Below, piece by piece: positions 1-7,648 of a DNA stretch of 13,198 nt. Location of the stretch: NCBI GenBank assembly GCA_027314825.1, contig DAHVAB010000030.1:239-13436 (forward strand), given 5' to 3'. Source of the stretch: Solirubrobacterales bacterium (GTDB taxonomy: Bacteria; Actinomycetota; Thermoleophilia; Solirubrobacterales; Solirubrobacteraceae). The translations under genes and the position numbers were made by a program. The notes below the pieces were generated by a model, which did not search any database, was not told the DNA's origin, and worked only from the letters and a program-made list of their open reading frames with translations. Every line of letters starts with the position of its first letter. Positions within the stretch are counted from its first letter, which is position 1.

Positions 1-384
1 ACCCGCGGGCTCCAGGAGGCGGCGAAGGCGCTCGCGCGGCCGCTGCTCGCAGCGGCGCTCGGACGGGCGAAGGCCGGCACCCCGCGGTTCGGGCTCTCCG
101 GCGATGAGCTGCTGCGGGCAGAGCTCTTCGCGATGCGGGAGGCTCTCGAGCGCCTCCGCGTGCCAGCCAGGCACGTGGTGTTCGGCCACACTCACCGTGC
201 CGGACCGCTGCCAGGCTCCGACCCCGGGGGTTGGGATGTGGATGGCATCAGCCTGTTCAACTGCGGCGCGCTCGTCGAGGAGACGGACACCCCAGCCGGG
301 CCGGCGCCCGAGCGCGGCCGGCGTGATCATGATCACTGCGTGGTGGTGGAGGACCATGGGCCTCCGATCCTGATGCCGCTGTAG
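1..384 (+). CDS. Metallophosphoesterase (calcineurin-like), C-terminal part, 5'-truncated
   Basis: The frame is open from the first base to the TAG at 382-384, giving about 127 residues with no start inside the window that need be used. The diagnostic motif is GHTHR (about residues 59-63, preceded by VVF), the last metal-binding histidine block of calcineurin-like phosphoesterases. It is followed by a strand reading ISLFNCGALVEE, a common arrangement near the end of these enzymes. Family members hydrolyse phosphoester bonds using two bound metal ions; the substrate cannot be told from the C-terminus. The catalytic N-terminal motifs (DxH, GNHD) lie outside the window. The gene converges on the kinase-like gene with only 32 bases between the stop codons, so it is probably a separate transcription unit and may be unrelated to the glycan genes. 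Confidence 0.82.
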   Translation, partial: TRGLQEAAKALARPLLAAALGRAKAGTPRFGLSGDELLRAELFAMREALERLRVPARHVVFGHTHRAGPLPGSDPGGWDVDGISLFNCGALVEETDTPAGPAPERGRRDHDHCVVVEDHGPPILMPL

Positions 385-416
385 GCGCAGGCTCAGGGTG
401 CGGGCCGGCGGGCCGT

Positions 417-1700
417 TCAGTGACGCCACGGACGAGCGAGCGTCAGCAGCGCCCTTGCCGGCGGCGGCCGGGCCTGGTCGCGCTCGGCGCGCAGCGCTGA
501 CCACACCTCCAGGGCGATCTCTTCGGCCAGCTCCTCGCGCGCACGCTCCCCGTCGAGCCTCCTCACGCCCAGCCCGGTGTGCTCCTCGCGGTAGAGCCTC
601 GCCCGCAGCTCGATCTGCGCCGGCGTGTACTCGCGGTTGCGGGCGCGCGCGGTCAGTGGGCTCACGTCCAGCAGGTAGGCCCGCAGCGGGCGGGGCGAGA
701 GGGCGCGGATGATCGCGAGCTGCAGCCGGTACCGTCGCTCTGCGCCGTAGCGGTATCGAAGATGCACAAGCGAGTCGAGCGTGTAGCGGTCGCAGACGAC
801 GATCCGGCCTCGCAACACGTGCGAGCGGACCGCTCGGGCCTGCCACCAAGCGTTCATCGTCGCGACGAACGTCGTCCACGCGAGCTGCAGCAGCGGGCTG
901 CGCTCGCGCATCAGCGTCAGCCTGTCCTCGTCCTCGCCGGCCGGCGGCCACAGCTCCTCGACGCCCTCCGGGTGCCGCCGCTGACCGAGCAGCGCGCGCA
1001 CGGGCGCTGCCACGCGCGCGAGCGATGGGTGCGCCGCGAGCGACGTCCAGATGGCGACAGTCGGGTATCCGAGCGCGTTCAGCGTGGCGGTGAGGCGCTC
1101 CACCTGGGTGCTCTTTCCCGATCCGTCCAGGCCGGAGAATGCGATGACCGCGCCGCTGCGGTAACGCTCCACGCGCGCATGGGCGGACCGCAGCCGCCAA
1201 GATCGCGGCGGCTCGCCGCGAAGTCCCTCTCGCAGCTCGGCGAGCGCCTCCTCGGCACCCCAGCTGGGGGCGAGCTCGCGTGCTGTCCGCCAGGCCTGCT
1301 CGTCTGGCTCCTCGGCGGCCCGCCGTCGTTTGGCGTCGATCTGGGCAGCGGCCGCAACCAGTCGCGCCGTGAGCAGCAGGCGATGGTGCGGCGCGGGACG
1401 GCGCAGCGTCCGGTAGCCATCGATCGGCTCCGCTTCGGCGAAGAGGCGCTCCAGCTGTTCGTCGTCGAGTCGCAGGCTTGCCGCCGGGATCAGCTCCACG
1501 ATCTCGACGCTCTCATTCGCGAGGCGCACCCACAGCTCGCCGCCATGATTGTTAAACCCGCCCTCCGCGAGCGCACCGGCGAGCTCGCGCTCCGCCCCCG
1601 GCCGGGCGAGCAGGTCGAGATCGCGCCCGCCGGGAGGCGGGGACCCGATCACAAGCACGCGCTCGGCGGTGGAGCGGTCTGTCAGTGTCGCTGCGTCCAT
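417..1700 (-). CDS. Nucleotidyltransferase-like / thymidylate-kinase-like two-domain protein
   Basis: 427 residues from the ATG at 1698-1700; a GTG at 1752-1754 would add 18. I prefer the ATG because it cuts the overlap with the upstream ATP-grasp gene from 73 to 19 bases. Residues about 15-75 look like a nucleotidyltransferase fold: a GGRDLDLL stretch supplies two acidic residues (D27, D29) and a later strand reads VEIVEL. A helical linker follows. From about residue 183 there is a P-loop kinase domain with Walker A GLDGSGKST (about 190-198), a DRY motif (about 303-305) as in dTMP kinases, and an Arg-rich lid-like stretch around NREYTPAQ (about 360). The kinase family phosphorylates nucleoside monophosphates, but the extra domain and glycan context make a housekeeping dTMP kinase unlikely; a role in glycan precursor or decoration chemistry is inference. 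It is last in a unit with the ATP-grasp and GNAT genes. Confidence 0.78.
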   Translation of the reverse strand: MDAATLTDRSTAERVLVIGSPPPGGRDLDLLARPGAERELAGALAEGGFNNHGGELWVRLANESVEIVELIPAASLRLDDEQLERLFAEAEPIDGYRTLRRPAPHHRLLLTARLVAAAAQIDAKRRRAAEEPDEQAWRTARELAPSWGAEEALAELREGLRGEPPRSWRLRSAHARVERYRSGAVIAFSGLDGSGKSTQVERLTATLNALGYPTVAIWTSLAAHPSLARVAAPVRALLGQRRHPEGVEELWPPAGEDEDRLTLMRERSPLLQLAWTTFVATMNAWWQARAVRSHVLRGRIVVCDRYTLDSLVHLRYRYGAERRYRLQLAIIRALSPRPLRAYLLDVSPLTARARNREYTPAQIELRARLYREEHTGLGVRRLDGERAREELAEEIALEVWSALRAERDQARPPPARALLTLARPWRH

Positions 1701-2851
1701 TTGCGCTGCATCCAGTCGGAAGCCCGCGACCGAGCGTGGACGAAGGCCGGCCACGGATCGCTGGCGCTCCAGACTCCATGCACGGCGCGGGGGGCGCGGA
1801 GGATACTGCCGAGCAGGGCCGGCGCGCGCCCGAGCCCTGGGGCGCCGTGCTCACTGGCACGCATATCTCCCGCAAGCCACTGATAGCGCACTCCTGCTCG
1901 CGCCGGCCGAGGCGGGGTGATCGGGCGCCGGGTCGCCAGGCGCGCCCATAGCCCCGGCAGGTTCGGGCCGGCCGCGATCGCAAGCGCGATCGACCCGTAG
2001 AAACGGCCGTTGAAGTCGATCAGGCGGGGCACGCCATCCTCGCCGATGATGAACTGCATCTGGGCGAGGCCGAACCAGCCGAGCGCCTCCAGAAGCCGGG
2101 CGGCCGCAGCCGCGAGCGGCTTCTGGACGGCGACCGTGTGTGCGCGCGCGCTGATCCCGACGTCAACCGGCCAACGCAGATCGCTGATCTGCTGCACCTG
2201 GGTGACGATCCGCGCGTCGCGGTCGGTGAGAGCAGTGAGTGCCATCAGCTTCCCCTCGACCTGCTCCTGGATGATCGGCTCCGCGCCTGCGGCCCTTACC
2301 TCCCGCAGGCTGTCTGCCACCTGCGCAGCATTCACCACGCGCGCCCTGACGTGTCCGTCCGCTCCCTCCACGAACGTCATCCTCGGCTTGACTACGAGCG
2401 GGCCGGCGCCGAAGTCTCGGAGCACCGCCTCCAGCCCGCGCTCCTCGATGGGCGCCTGCGCGGTGCGGGGCACGCCCAGTCCTGCACGCTGCGCCTCGCG
2501 GATCAGATCGAGCTTGTCGAAGGCTCTGAGAAGGCCGTCGTGGGCGCCGTACGGAAAGGTCGCGTCCAGCCGATCGCGATGCCGCGAGAGGCCGAGCACG
2601 CCTACGTCGTCGAGACTGAAGACCACCTCATAGCCGACTTCGGCGATCGCCCGGTTGACCGCGGGCAGAAGCGCCTCGGGCCCTAGCCGGGCATACGGCG
2701 CGTCGTGGCTGTGAGCGACCGCACGTGAGTGTGTCGCGAGGCTGCAGCGGCCGGGAGATGCGCAGCCGACGATCCAACCGTCGCGCGCGAGGGCGCGCGC
2801 GGCGCCCAGCGCCGCACGGCTGCCCCACTGGTCGATGATCAGCGCGCGCAT
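1682..2851 (-). CDS. ATP-grasp domain protein (carboxylate-amine ligase-like)
   Basis: 389 residues from an ATG at 2849-2851. The N-terminal 100 residues form a Rossmann-like pre-ATP-grasp domain. FDKLDLIREAQRAGLGVP (111-128) is the usual lead-in to the ATP-grasp fold of carbamoyl-phosphate-synthase-like proteins. ATP-binding features follow: VVKPRMTF (153-160), the QEQVEG strand (195-200), and the metal-binding strand LIDFNGRFYGS (277-287), in which Asp stands where Glu is often found before NxR. Such enzymes use ATP to activate a carboxylate as an acyl-phosphate and join it to an amine or other nucleophile. Here it may attach an amino acid or acid substituent to a sugar, which is inference. 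It lies between the GNAT gene (78-base gap) and the kinase-like gene (overlapping), suggesting co-transcription. No RBS close to consensus is visible. Confidence 0.83.
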   Translation of the reverse strand: MRALIIDQWGSRAALGAARALARDGWIVGCASPGRCSLATHSRAVAHSHDAPYARLGPEALLPAVNRAIAEVGYEVVFSLDDVGVLGLSRHRDRLDATFPYGAHDGLLRAFDKLDLIREAQRAGLGVPRTAQAPIEERGLEAVLRDFGAGPLVVKPRMTFVEGADGHVRARVVNAAQVADSLREVRAAGAEPIIQEQVEGKLMALTALTDRDARIVTQVQQISDLRWPVDVGISARAHTVAVQKPLAAAAARLLEALGWFGLAQMQFIIGEDGVPRLIDFNGRFYGSIALAIAAGPNLPGLWARLATRRPITPPRPARAGVRYQWLAGDMRASEHGAPGLGRAPALLGSILRAPRAVHGVWSASDPWPAFVHARSRASDWMQRKWTQRH

Positions 2852-2929
2852 GTGCGGGGCAGCGTACCCGTGCCGTGCGTTGAGCGCCTGGGGTGGAGCA
2901 TCGCCGTGATCGTCGTGACCGCCGTCCGC

Positions 2930-4093
2930 TCATCGCCCGCCTGCCCATGCATGCAGGCGCGTGCGAGCGGCGCGGAGACGATCCAGCTGCTGGGGCGCCA
3001 GCGCGCGCTTCACCGTGTCGCGAAGCAGATGGCTCGCGAGCATCGGGGTGACCCGTGCACATGTCACTGCCTGACGCCGGCCCGGCGGAATCAGGATCGT
3101 CCACGCCACCGGGTCCTCGCCGTCCGCGAGGCGGTGCTTGTAGTGTTGCTCTCCCGCACCGAGGTCCATCCGCTTCTCGCCCCTGGCGAACGCATCCTCG
3201 ATCGCGTACAGGATGCCGAGCATCGCTGGGCGCAGCCGCGCGAATCGCTCATCCCAGCCACCGTTCACATATGCGACCTCGCCACCCGCGGCGAGGAACA
3301 GCTGAGTGGAGATCGGCTCGCCGTCCACCTCCAGCACCCAAAGGCGCAGACGCTTGGCGTCCGGGTCGCCGTTCACGATCTCTCGCAGCATCCCTGAGAG
3401 CGCGGAGCGGTATCGCAGGATGCTCGAGTCGGCTCTGTCCTGCCATCGTGCGGCGTGCAGGCGAAAGAACGCTTCGAGGTCCGCTGGGATCTGCTCGGGT
3501 CCGCTGATTCGCACGGTGCCGCCGGCGGCGACGAAGTCACGCCGTGCTCTGCGCATCTGGCTGCGGAAGTTGGCGCTCTTGGACGCCAGCCAATCCTCGT
3601 AGGAGGGATGCTCAAGGGAGATGGTCGGCGCGCCGTGCACCAGGTAGCGGCGCATCAGCGGGCGGGTTCGCGATGGCCAGGCATCCCGCAGGGCCGAGGC
3701 CCAGGCCGAGGCCAACGGAGTGCCCTCGAGCGCGATCAGGTCAGGGGTCGGCATCGCCGTCGCGAGCGTCCGTGCGGTCGCGACGGCAACCTCCTGGTCG
3801 TGCCCCGGCAGCGCGAGCGGCGTCAGGGGCGTCGAGAGCTCGATGCCGGGCAGCCGGTAGTCGATCCGGCTTGCGCCCGACGTCACGTAGAACGGCGCCA
3901 CGCCGATCAGCCGCCCCGCGTCACGGACGACGACGGACCGCGGCGCGGCCCCGCCTGGCGCGATGTGCCTCCACCAGGACAGTACGACGATCGGGGCCAT
4001 CAGCGGCGCTGCGCGCGCCACCGCGATCGCGTCCCATTCAGACTGCAGAGCCTCCAGGGAGGCGAGGTCTGTGACGAGTTCAGCTGTTGACAA
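2930..4093 (-). CDS. GNAT acyltransferase, BioF2-like/CelD-like (Acetyltransf_6 type)
   Basis: 387 residues from a TTG at 4091-4093. A TAG lies six codons upstream in frame, and the first ATG (residue 32) would cut into the conserved N-terminal half, so TTG is the best start. The layout is that of CelD/BcsL-type or FemAB-like double-GNAT proteins. An N-terminal half ends around residue 150, then comes the BioF2-like domain (about 165-312) with the basic helix FRSQMRRARR (176-185), the strand LRLWVLEVDGEPIS, and the closing motif DLGAGEQHYK (300-309). Family members transfer acyl or aminoacyl groups and often occur in exopolysaccharide and cell-wall clusters. As first gene of a three-gene leftward unit and divergent from a deacetylase, it probably decorates the glycan or its precursor; the donor and acceptor are unknown. 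Confidence 0.82.
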   Translation of the reverse strand: MSTAELVTDLASLEALQSEWDAIAVARAAPLMAPIVVLSWWRHIAPGGAAPRSVVVRDAGRLIGVAPFYVTSGASRIDYRLPGIELSTPLTPLALPGHDQEVAVATARTLATAMPTPDLIALEGTPLASAWASALRDAWPSRTRPLMRRYLVHGAPTISLEHPSYEDWLASKSANFRSQMRRARRDFVAAGGTVRISGPEQIPADLEAFFRLHAARWQDRADSSILRYRSALSGMLREIVNGDPDAKRLRLWVLEVDGEPISTQLFLAAGGEVAYVNGGWDERFARLRPAMLGILYAIEDAFARGEKRMDLGAGEQHYKHRLADGEDPVAWTILIPPGRRQAVTCARVTPMLASHLLRDTVKRALAPQQLDRLRAARTRLHAWAGGR

Positions 4094-4102
4094 CGGGCTG
4101 GC

Positions 4103-4108
4103 ACTCTA
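4103..4108 (-). promoter_or_regulatory. Possible -10 element for the GNAT unit
   Basis: The minus strand reads TAGAGT (TANNNT form), ending 9 bases before the TTG start of the acyltransferase gene. The transcript would have almost no leader. No good -35 is visible and there is no Shine-Dalgarno sequence. Weak, by-eye evidence only. Confidence 0.2.
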
Positions 4109-4196
4109 CCCGGCGGTCCCGCCGCCCTCGCGCCGGCGTGCCGTGCGGATGGCCGGCCGGGGACGGTGTGCCGTCGAGGCGGTGCTCGCTGGAGGT

Positions 4197-4202
4197 TATC
4201 CT
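4197..4202 (+). promoter_or_regulatory. Possible -10 element of a leaderless deacetylase transcript
   Basis: TATCCT ends 6 bases before the GTG at 4209, the distance expected if transcription starts at the start codon itself. The only Shine-Dalgarno-like sequence, GGAGG at 4191-4195, is 13 bases from the GTG, which is far for a working site. No convincing -35 is seen. Leaderless genes with TANNNT at this spacing are common in actinobacteria; applying that here is inference. Confidence 0.3.
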
Positions 4203-4208
4203 CACCCC

Positions 4209-5000
4209 GTGCGTGCCGATGGGCTGCTGATCGTCAACGCGGACGACTGGGGCGCCTTCCGTGCCGGGACCGATGCGATCGAGTCCTGCTTCGAGGCGGG
4301 CGCGATCAGCTCGGCGAGCGCCATGGTGCACATGGCCGACTCGCGGCGTGCGGCGAGTATCGCCTCTCAGCGTGAGCGGCCGATCGGCCTGCACCTCAAC
4401 CTCACTCAGGAGTTTGATGCTCCCCACGTGCCGGGTCCTGTCGGTGAACGTCAACGGCGGCTGCTGGGACATTTCAGCGATCTGCGGCGACGGCGTTGGC
4501 TGCTCAGCGCCGACCCGCGGGTGCATCGCCTGGTTCGCAGCGCGATCGAGGATCAGCTCGAGGAGTTCCACCGGCTCTACGGGCGCGCCCCGACGCATGT
4601 TGACTCCCACCATCACGTCCACGTATGTCCGGACGTCTTCCTGTCCCGCGCCATGGCGCCCGGTCTGCGCGTTCGCCAGACGCTCTCGCCGCCGCCCGGG
4701 GCGGGGCCGGGCAACCCGGCGCGACGGCTCAAGCACGGGGTTCTGGCCTGGCGGTTCATCACCACGGATCGCTTCTGGCGGGCTCGTGAGACCTCCGGTG
4801 CGGGATCGGTGCCGATCGCAACGGCCGTGGAGCACGCCCGGCGGGAAACGGTGGAGGTCATGGTGCACCCCTCGTTTCCCGACGAGCTGGAGGCGCTGCG
4901 CTCCGAGGCATGGCTGAAGTGCATGCGTGAGGCGCCGCTTGCGGCCTACCCGGCCCTTGGCGACTGCTCTCAGGATACGGTCTCCACTCTGGTTGGCTGA
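4209..5000 (+). CDS. YdjC/ChbG-family carbohydrate deacetylase
   Basis: 263 residues from the GTG at 4209-4211. The frame is open further upstream to 3963, but that stretch lies inside the divergent gene and the family homology begins at the GTG. The family's metal-site motifs are in order: NADDWG (10-15) at the end of the first strand, HLNLT (61-65), and HVDSHHHVH (129-137), with a late VMVHPSF strand. ChbG/YdjC/HpnK proteins remove acetyl groups from N-acetylated amino sugars, or from related lipid-linked substrates, at a single divalent metal. The length fits the family. In this setting it probably trims an acetyl group from a sugar of the surface polysaccharide or its lipid-linked precursor. 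Its 3' end overlaps the convergent flippase gene by 31 bases. Confidence 0.88.
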   Translation: MRADGLLIVNADDWGAFRAGTDAIESCFEAGAISSASAMVHMADSRRAASIASQRERPIGLHLNLTQEFDAPHVPGPVGERQRRLLGHFSDLRRRRWLLSADPRVHRLVRSAIEDQLEEFHRLYGRAPTHVDSHHHVHVCPDVFLSRAMAPGLRVRQTLSPPPGAGPGNPARRLKHGVLAWRFITTDRFWRARETSGAGSVPIATAVEHARRETVEVMVHPSFPDELEALRSEAWLKCMREAPLAAYPALGDCSQDTVSTLVG

Positions 5001-6472
5001 GCGCGCAGGGCCCTCAGCTGGTCGAGATCGACGATCCGTATCGCGAACACGCCGACACCGTAGAACGCGATGCCGAGCAGGCCGGCGGGGATCAGGCCGA
5101 GCGGCCTTGCGGCGAGCATCACGCCGGTCATCGCCGCGGCGAGCGCGACGGTGCGGAGGATGTTCCACGGGACGAGTCGCAGGCGCAGCGAGTAGAGCAC
5201 CGTGCCCAGCATGAGCGTCATCGTGAGCACCTCGGTCGCGACGGTGGCCCACGCCGACCCGTAGGCTCCGTGGGACGGGATCAGGATCACGTTCAACGCG
5301 ATGTTGACGGCCGCGCCGATCGCCGAGTAGAGCGCGAGCCGCCATTGCAACTTCAGGACCGGAGCCAGGACGCCTGCGAGCGTGCCGAAGCAGATGGACA
5401 CGAACGCGATCATCAGGATCGGCAGCAGCCCACCCGATTGGGCGTAGCCCGGCCCGTAGAGGAAGTGCACGATCTGATCGGAGAGCGCGATCGCGCCGGC
5501 GAGAATCGGCAGCGCGATCATGGCCATCAGCTCGGCACACGTCTGCACGAGGCGTCTGGCCCGGTCCTGGTCGTGACCGTAGACGGCGGCGATCACCGGG
5601 TAGAACGAGGACATCACCGCGGCGGGGAGGAACGTGAGCGGACCGATGAAGGTGTAGGCCGCGCCGTAGACGCCGGTCTCGGAAGGGCCTGCCATCTGCA
5701 GCAGCAGCACCGAGTCGATCTGGTAGTAGACGGTGATCAGGACGCTCGCGATGCCGATTGGGATCGCCACTCTCGCCAGCGAGCGCCACAGGCGAACCCC
5801 GGCGCCCCATGCCACCGAGGCCAGCCTCAGCCCCGTGCGCATCTGCAGCGCGATGATCAGCGCGTTCAGGACCGAGTAGACGATCGCGAACGTGACCACG
5901 GAGGCATGGGTGGCGGCGAGGGTGACGACCGCGGCCAGCCAGATGACGCTCTGCAGGACGGTGAAGGAGAGCACGAGACCGGCGCGCAGGCGTGAGCTGA
6001 AGACCGCCATCAGAGCGGAGCCGCCGCCGGAGAGCACCGCCACGAGCATGATCAGCGTGACGGTCTGACGACTGTCCGACGGGCTCAGGAACAGGGGGAT
6101 CGATATCGCGCACAGAATGGTGGCGAGAATGGAGAGCGCGATGCGGGCGGTCACGAGGGCGCCGAGCCAGTCCTGCTCGCGCTCCGGCTCCGCCGCCATG
6201 CGCTGCATCGCGACCGTCGTGAAGCCCAGGTCGGTGAGCACGGTGAAGATCCCGACGTAGCTCGCTGCAGCGGTCCAGATGCCGTATCCGGAGCTGTCGA
6301 GCGTGCGTGCCGTCAGCGACACGGTCACGATGCTGATCGCCATCGTGATCGTCCGCGCGCCGAGCTGGACGAGCACGTTCGAGGCGATCCTTCGCCCGCC
6401 CGCGGCCCCCGCGTCGCCAGCGCGGCCTCCCGCAAGGAGGCTGCGGGAGAATGCGATCGCCCTGGCCAGCAT
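4970..6472 (-). CDS. Polysaccharide flippase, Wzx/MATE-type (oligosaccharide flippase family)
   Basis: 500 residues from the ATG at 6470-6472. The frame is open to 6823, but that stretch is antisense to a glycosyltransferase and unlike a flippase. After about 30 residues comes RIASNVLVQLG leading into the first membrane segment (about 33-54). Roughly 12-14 hydrophobic segments follow along the whole length. Family features include the amphipathic QIDSVLLLQM...GVYGAAY stretch (about 261-283) and LIPSHGAYGSAWAT (about 398-411), both typical of Wzx/RfbX proteins. It should move undecaprenyl- or polyprenyl-linked oligosaccharide across the cytoplasmic membrane. A GTG about 33 codons in has an AAGGA upstream but would remove part of the first membrane segment, so I keep the ATG. 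The start codon overlaps that of the divergent glycosyltransferase. Confidence 0.87.
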   Translation of the reverse strand: MLARAIAFSRSLLAGGRAGDAGAAGGRRIASNVLVQLGARTITMAISIVTVSLTARTLDSSGYGIWTAAASYVGIFTVLTDLGFTTVAMQRMAAEPEREQDWLGALVTARIALSILATILCAISIPLFLSPSDSRQTVTLIMLVAVLSGGGSALMAVFSSRLRAGLVLSFTVLQSVIWLAAVVTLAATHASVVTFAIVYSVLNALIIALQMRTGLRLASVAWGAGVRLWRSLARVAIPIGIASVLITVYYQIDSVLLLQMAGPSETGVYGAAYTFIGPLTFLPAAVMSSFYPVIAAVYGHDQDRARRLVQTCAELMAMIALPILAGAIALSDQIVHFLYGPGYAQSGGLLPILMIAFVSICFGTLAGVLAPVLKLQWRLALYSAIGAAVNIALNVILIPSHGAYGSAWATVATEVLTMTLMLGTVLYSLRLRLVPWNILRTVALAAAMTGVMLAARPLGLIPAGLLGIAFYGVGVFAIRIVDLDQLRALRAQPTRVETVS

Positions 6473-7628
6473 GCGCAATACTTTCGCAGCCTTGCGTGTC
6501 CTGGTCGCGATGCCCTTTGCGCCGCAGCCCGAGGGCGGAGCCGCTGCGCGATGCGCCGTCGGGCTGTTGCGCGGCTTGTGCGAGCAGGGACTCCATCCGC
6601 ACGTCCTGGTGGCTGACATCGGTGGGCGCGGCATCGACCCGCCGTCTGAGGTTATGGACAGAGTGGAGGTTGAGATCGTGCCTGTGACCTGGCCTTCCCG
6701 CTGGCGGGTTCGCAGCGACAGGCTGATGCGCCCGTACGGCATGCTGACCCGTGGCCGGTTCGCCGAGCGCCTGCGAGAGCTTGCCAGCCACTCAGATGTC
6801 GTCCATCTCGTGGATCTGCGCACCGCCGTGGCGATGGCGCTAGTGGATCGTCCCGCCCTCGCTCAGCTCGACTTCTTCACGCGACGCGACCGTCAGATCG
6901 GGCCACCGTGGAGCAGTGCGGGCAGGGACGCGGTGGAGATGCTGCGCGCCGAGCGCCGCGTCTGCCGCCGGGCGCGGTGGCTGCTGGCCAGCTCGCCAGA
7001 GGTGGCGCGAGACCTGGCGGGAATCGCGCCTCGGGCGCACGTGGCGGTTGCTCCGCTGGCGTTGGAGCCGTCCCGTTACCGGCCGCTCGCCTCGCTCGGC
7101 GCGCCCGTGGCAGGCCTGATCGGAAGCGCCCGTTGGCCGCCGACGCGACGCGCGGTGCAGCAGCTGCTGCGCAACGTCTGGCCAGCCGTTCGTGCTCGCG
7201 TCCCGACGGCCAGGCTGCTGCTTGCCGGGCGCGGGATGGAGCGCTCGGCGTTCGCCGACGCCAGCGGATGTGAGGGCGTTGAGTGGCTGGGCGAGGTGCC
7301 GTCGGCTGCAGGGTTCCTGCGCGGGCTGGCGGTTCTGCTCTACCCGCTGAGCAGGGGCAGCGGGGCCAAGGTGAAGGTGCTTGAGGCGCTGGCGATCGGC
7401 CTGCCCGTGGTGACCACGCCGGCGGGGGCGGAGGGAATCGGCGGGCACGATGGTCTGGCGGTCTGCGCCGACCATGCCTCCCTCGTCGAGGCGACGGCCG
7501 CGCTGCTGGCCGATGGTCAGGCGCGGGCGCTGGCGGGCGCGAGGGCTCACGAGACGTTCCTTGCCCACCATGCGCCGGCGGTGGCCGCCAAGCCGGTGAT
7601 CGAGCTCTATGAGCGGATGCTCGGCTGA
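6471..7628 (+). CDS. Glycosyltransferase, GT4-like (group 1)
   Basis: 385 residues from the ATG at 6471-6473. The first beta strand reads LRVLVAMPFAP; a TTG at 6492 would begin right at it and is an alternative start. The N-terminal half has the open acceptor-domain pattern (EGGAAARCAVGLLRGL, about 21-36). The C-terminal half has the GT-B donor domain: APVAGLIGSARWPP, then YPLSRGSGAKVKVLEALAIG (about 291-310), followed by LPVVTTPAGAEGI. The SGAKVKVLEAL stretch is typical of GT4-like enzymes that use nucleotide sugars with retention of configuration. It should add one sugar to a lipid-linked glycan at the cytoplasmic face. The sugar is not predictable. It is followed 20 bases later by a second glycosyltransferase in the same orientation, so the two are probably co-transcribed. 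Confidence 0.86.
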   Translation: MRNTFAALRVLVAMPFAPQPEGGAAARCAVGLLRGLCEQGLHPHVLVADIGGRGIDPPSEVMDRVEVEIVPVTWPSRWRVRSDRLMRPYGMLTRGRFAERLRELASHSDVVHLVDLRTAVAMALVDRPALAQLDFFTRRDRQIGPPWSSAGRDAVEMLRAERRVCRRARWLLASSPEVARDLAGIAPRAHVAVAPLALEPSRYRPLASLGAPVAGLIGSARWPPTRRAVQQLLRNVWPAVRARVPTARLLLAGRGMERSAFADASGCEGVEWLGEVPSAAGFLRGLAVLLYPLSRGSGAKVKVLEALAIGLPVVTTPAGAEGIGGHDGLAVCADHASLVEATAALLADGQARALAGARAHETFLAHHAPAVAAKPVIELYERMLG

Positions 7629-7648
7629 GCTTCGGACCGGTGCCCCAC

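Noticed and set aside
579..1883. A 434-codon plus-strand open frame opposite the kinase-like gene
   Set aside because: Low-complexity Arg/Ala sequence without motifs; the opposite strand has a P-loop, a DRY motif and the ATP-grasp C-terminus.
3963..4208. Extension of the deacetylase to an upstream ATG
   Set aside because: It would lie inside the divergent acyltransferase gene; the family's first strand with NADDWG begins right after the GTG at 4209.
4080..6791. A 903-codon minus-strand open frame across the deacetylase and flippase regions
   Set aside because: It is Arg/Pro/His-rich with no recognisable domain, and lies over two genes with clear family motifs in other frames; a GC-rich shadow.
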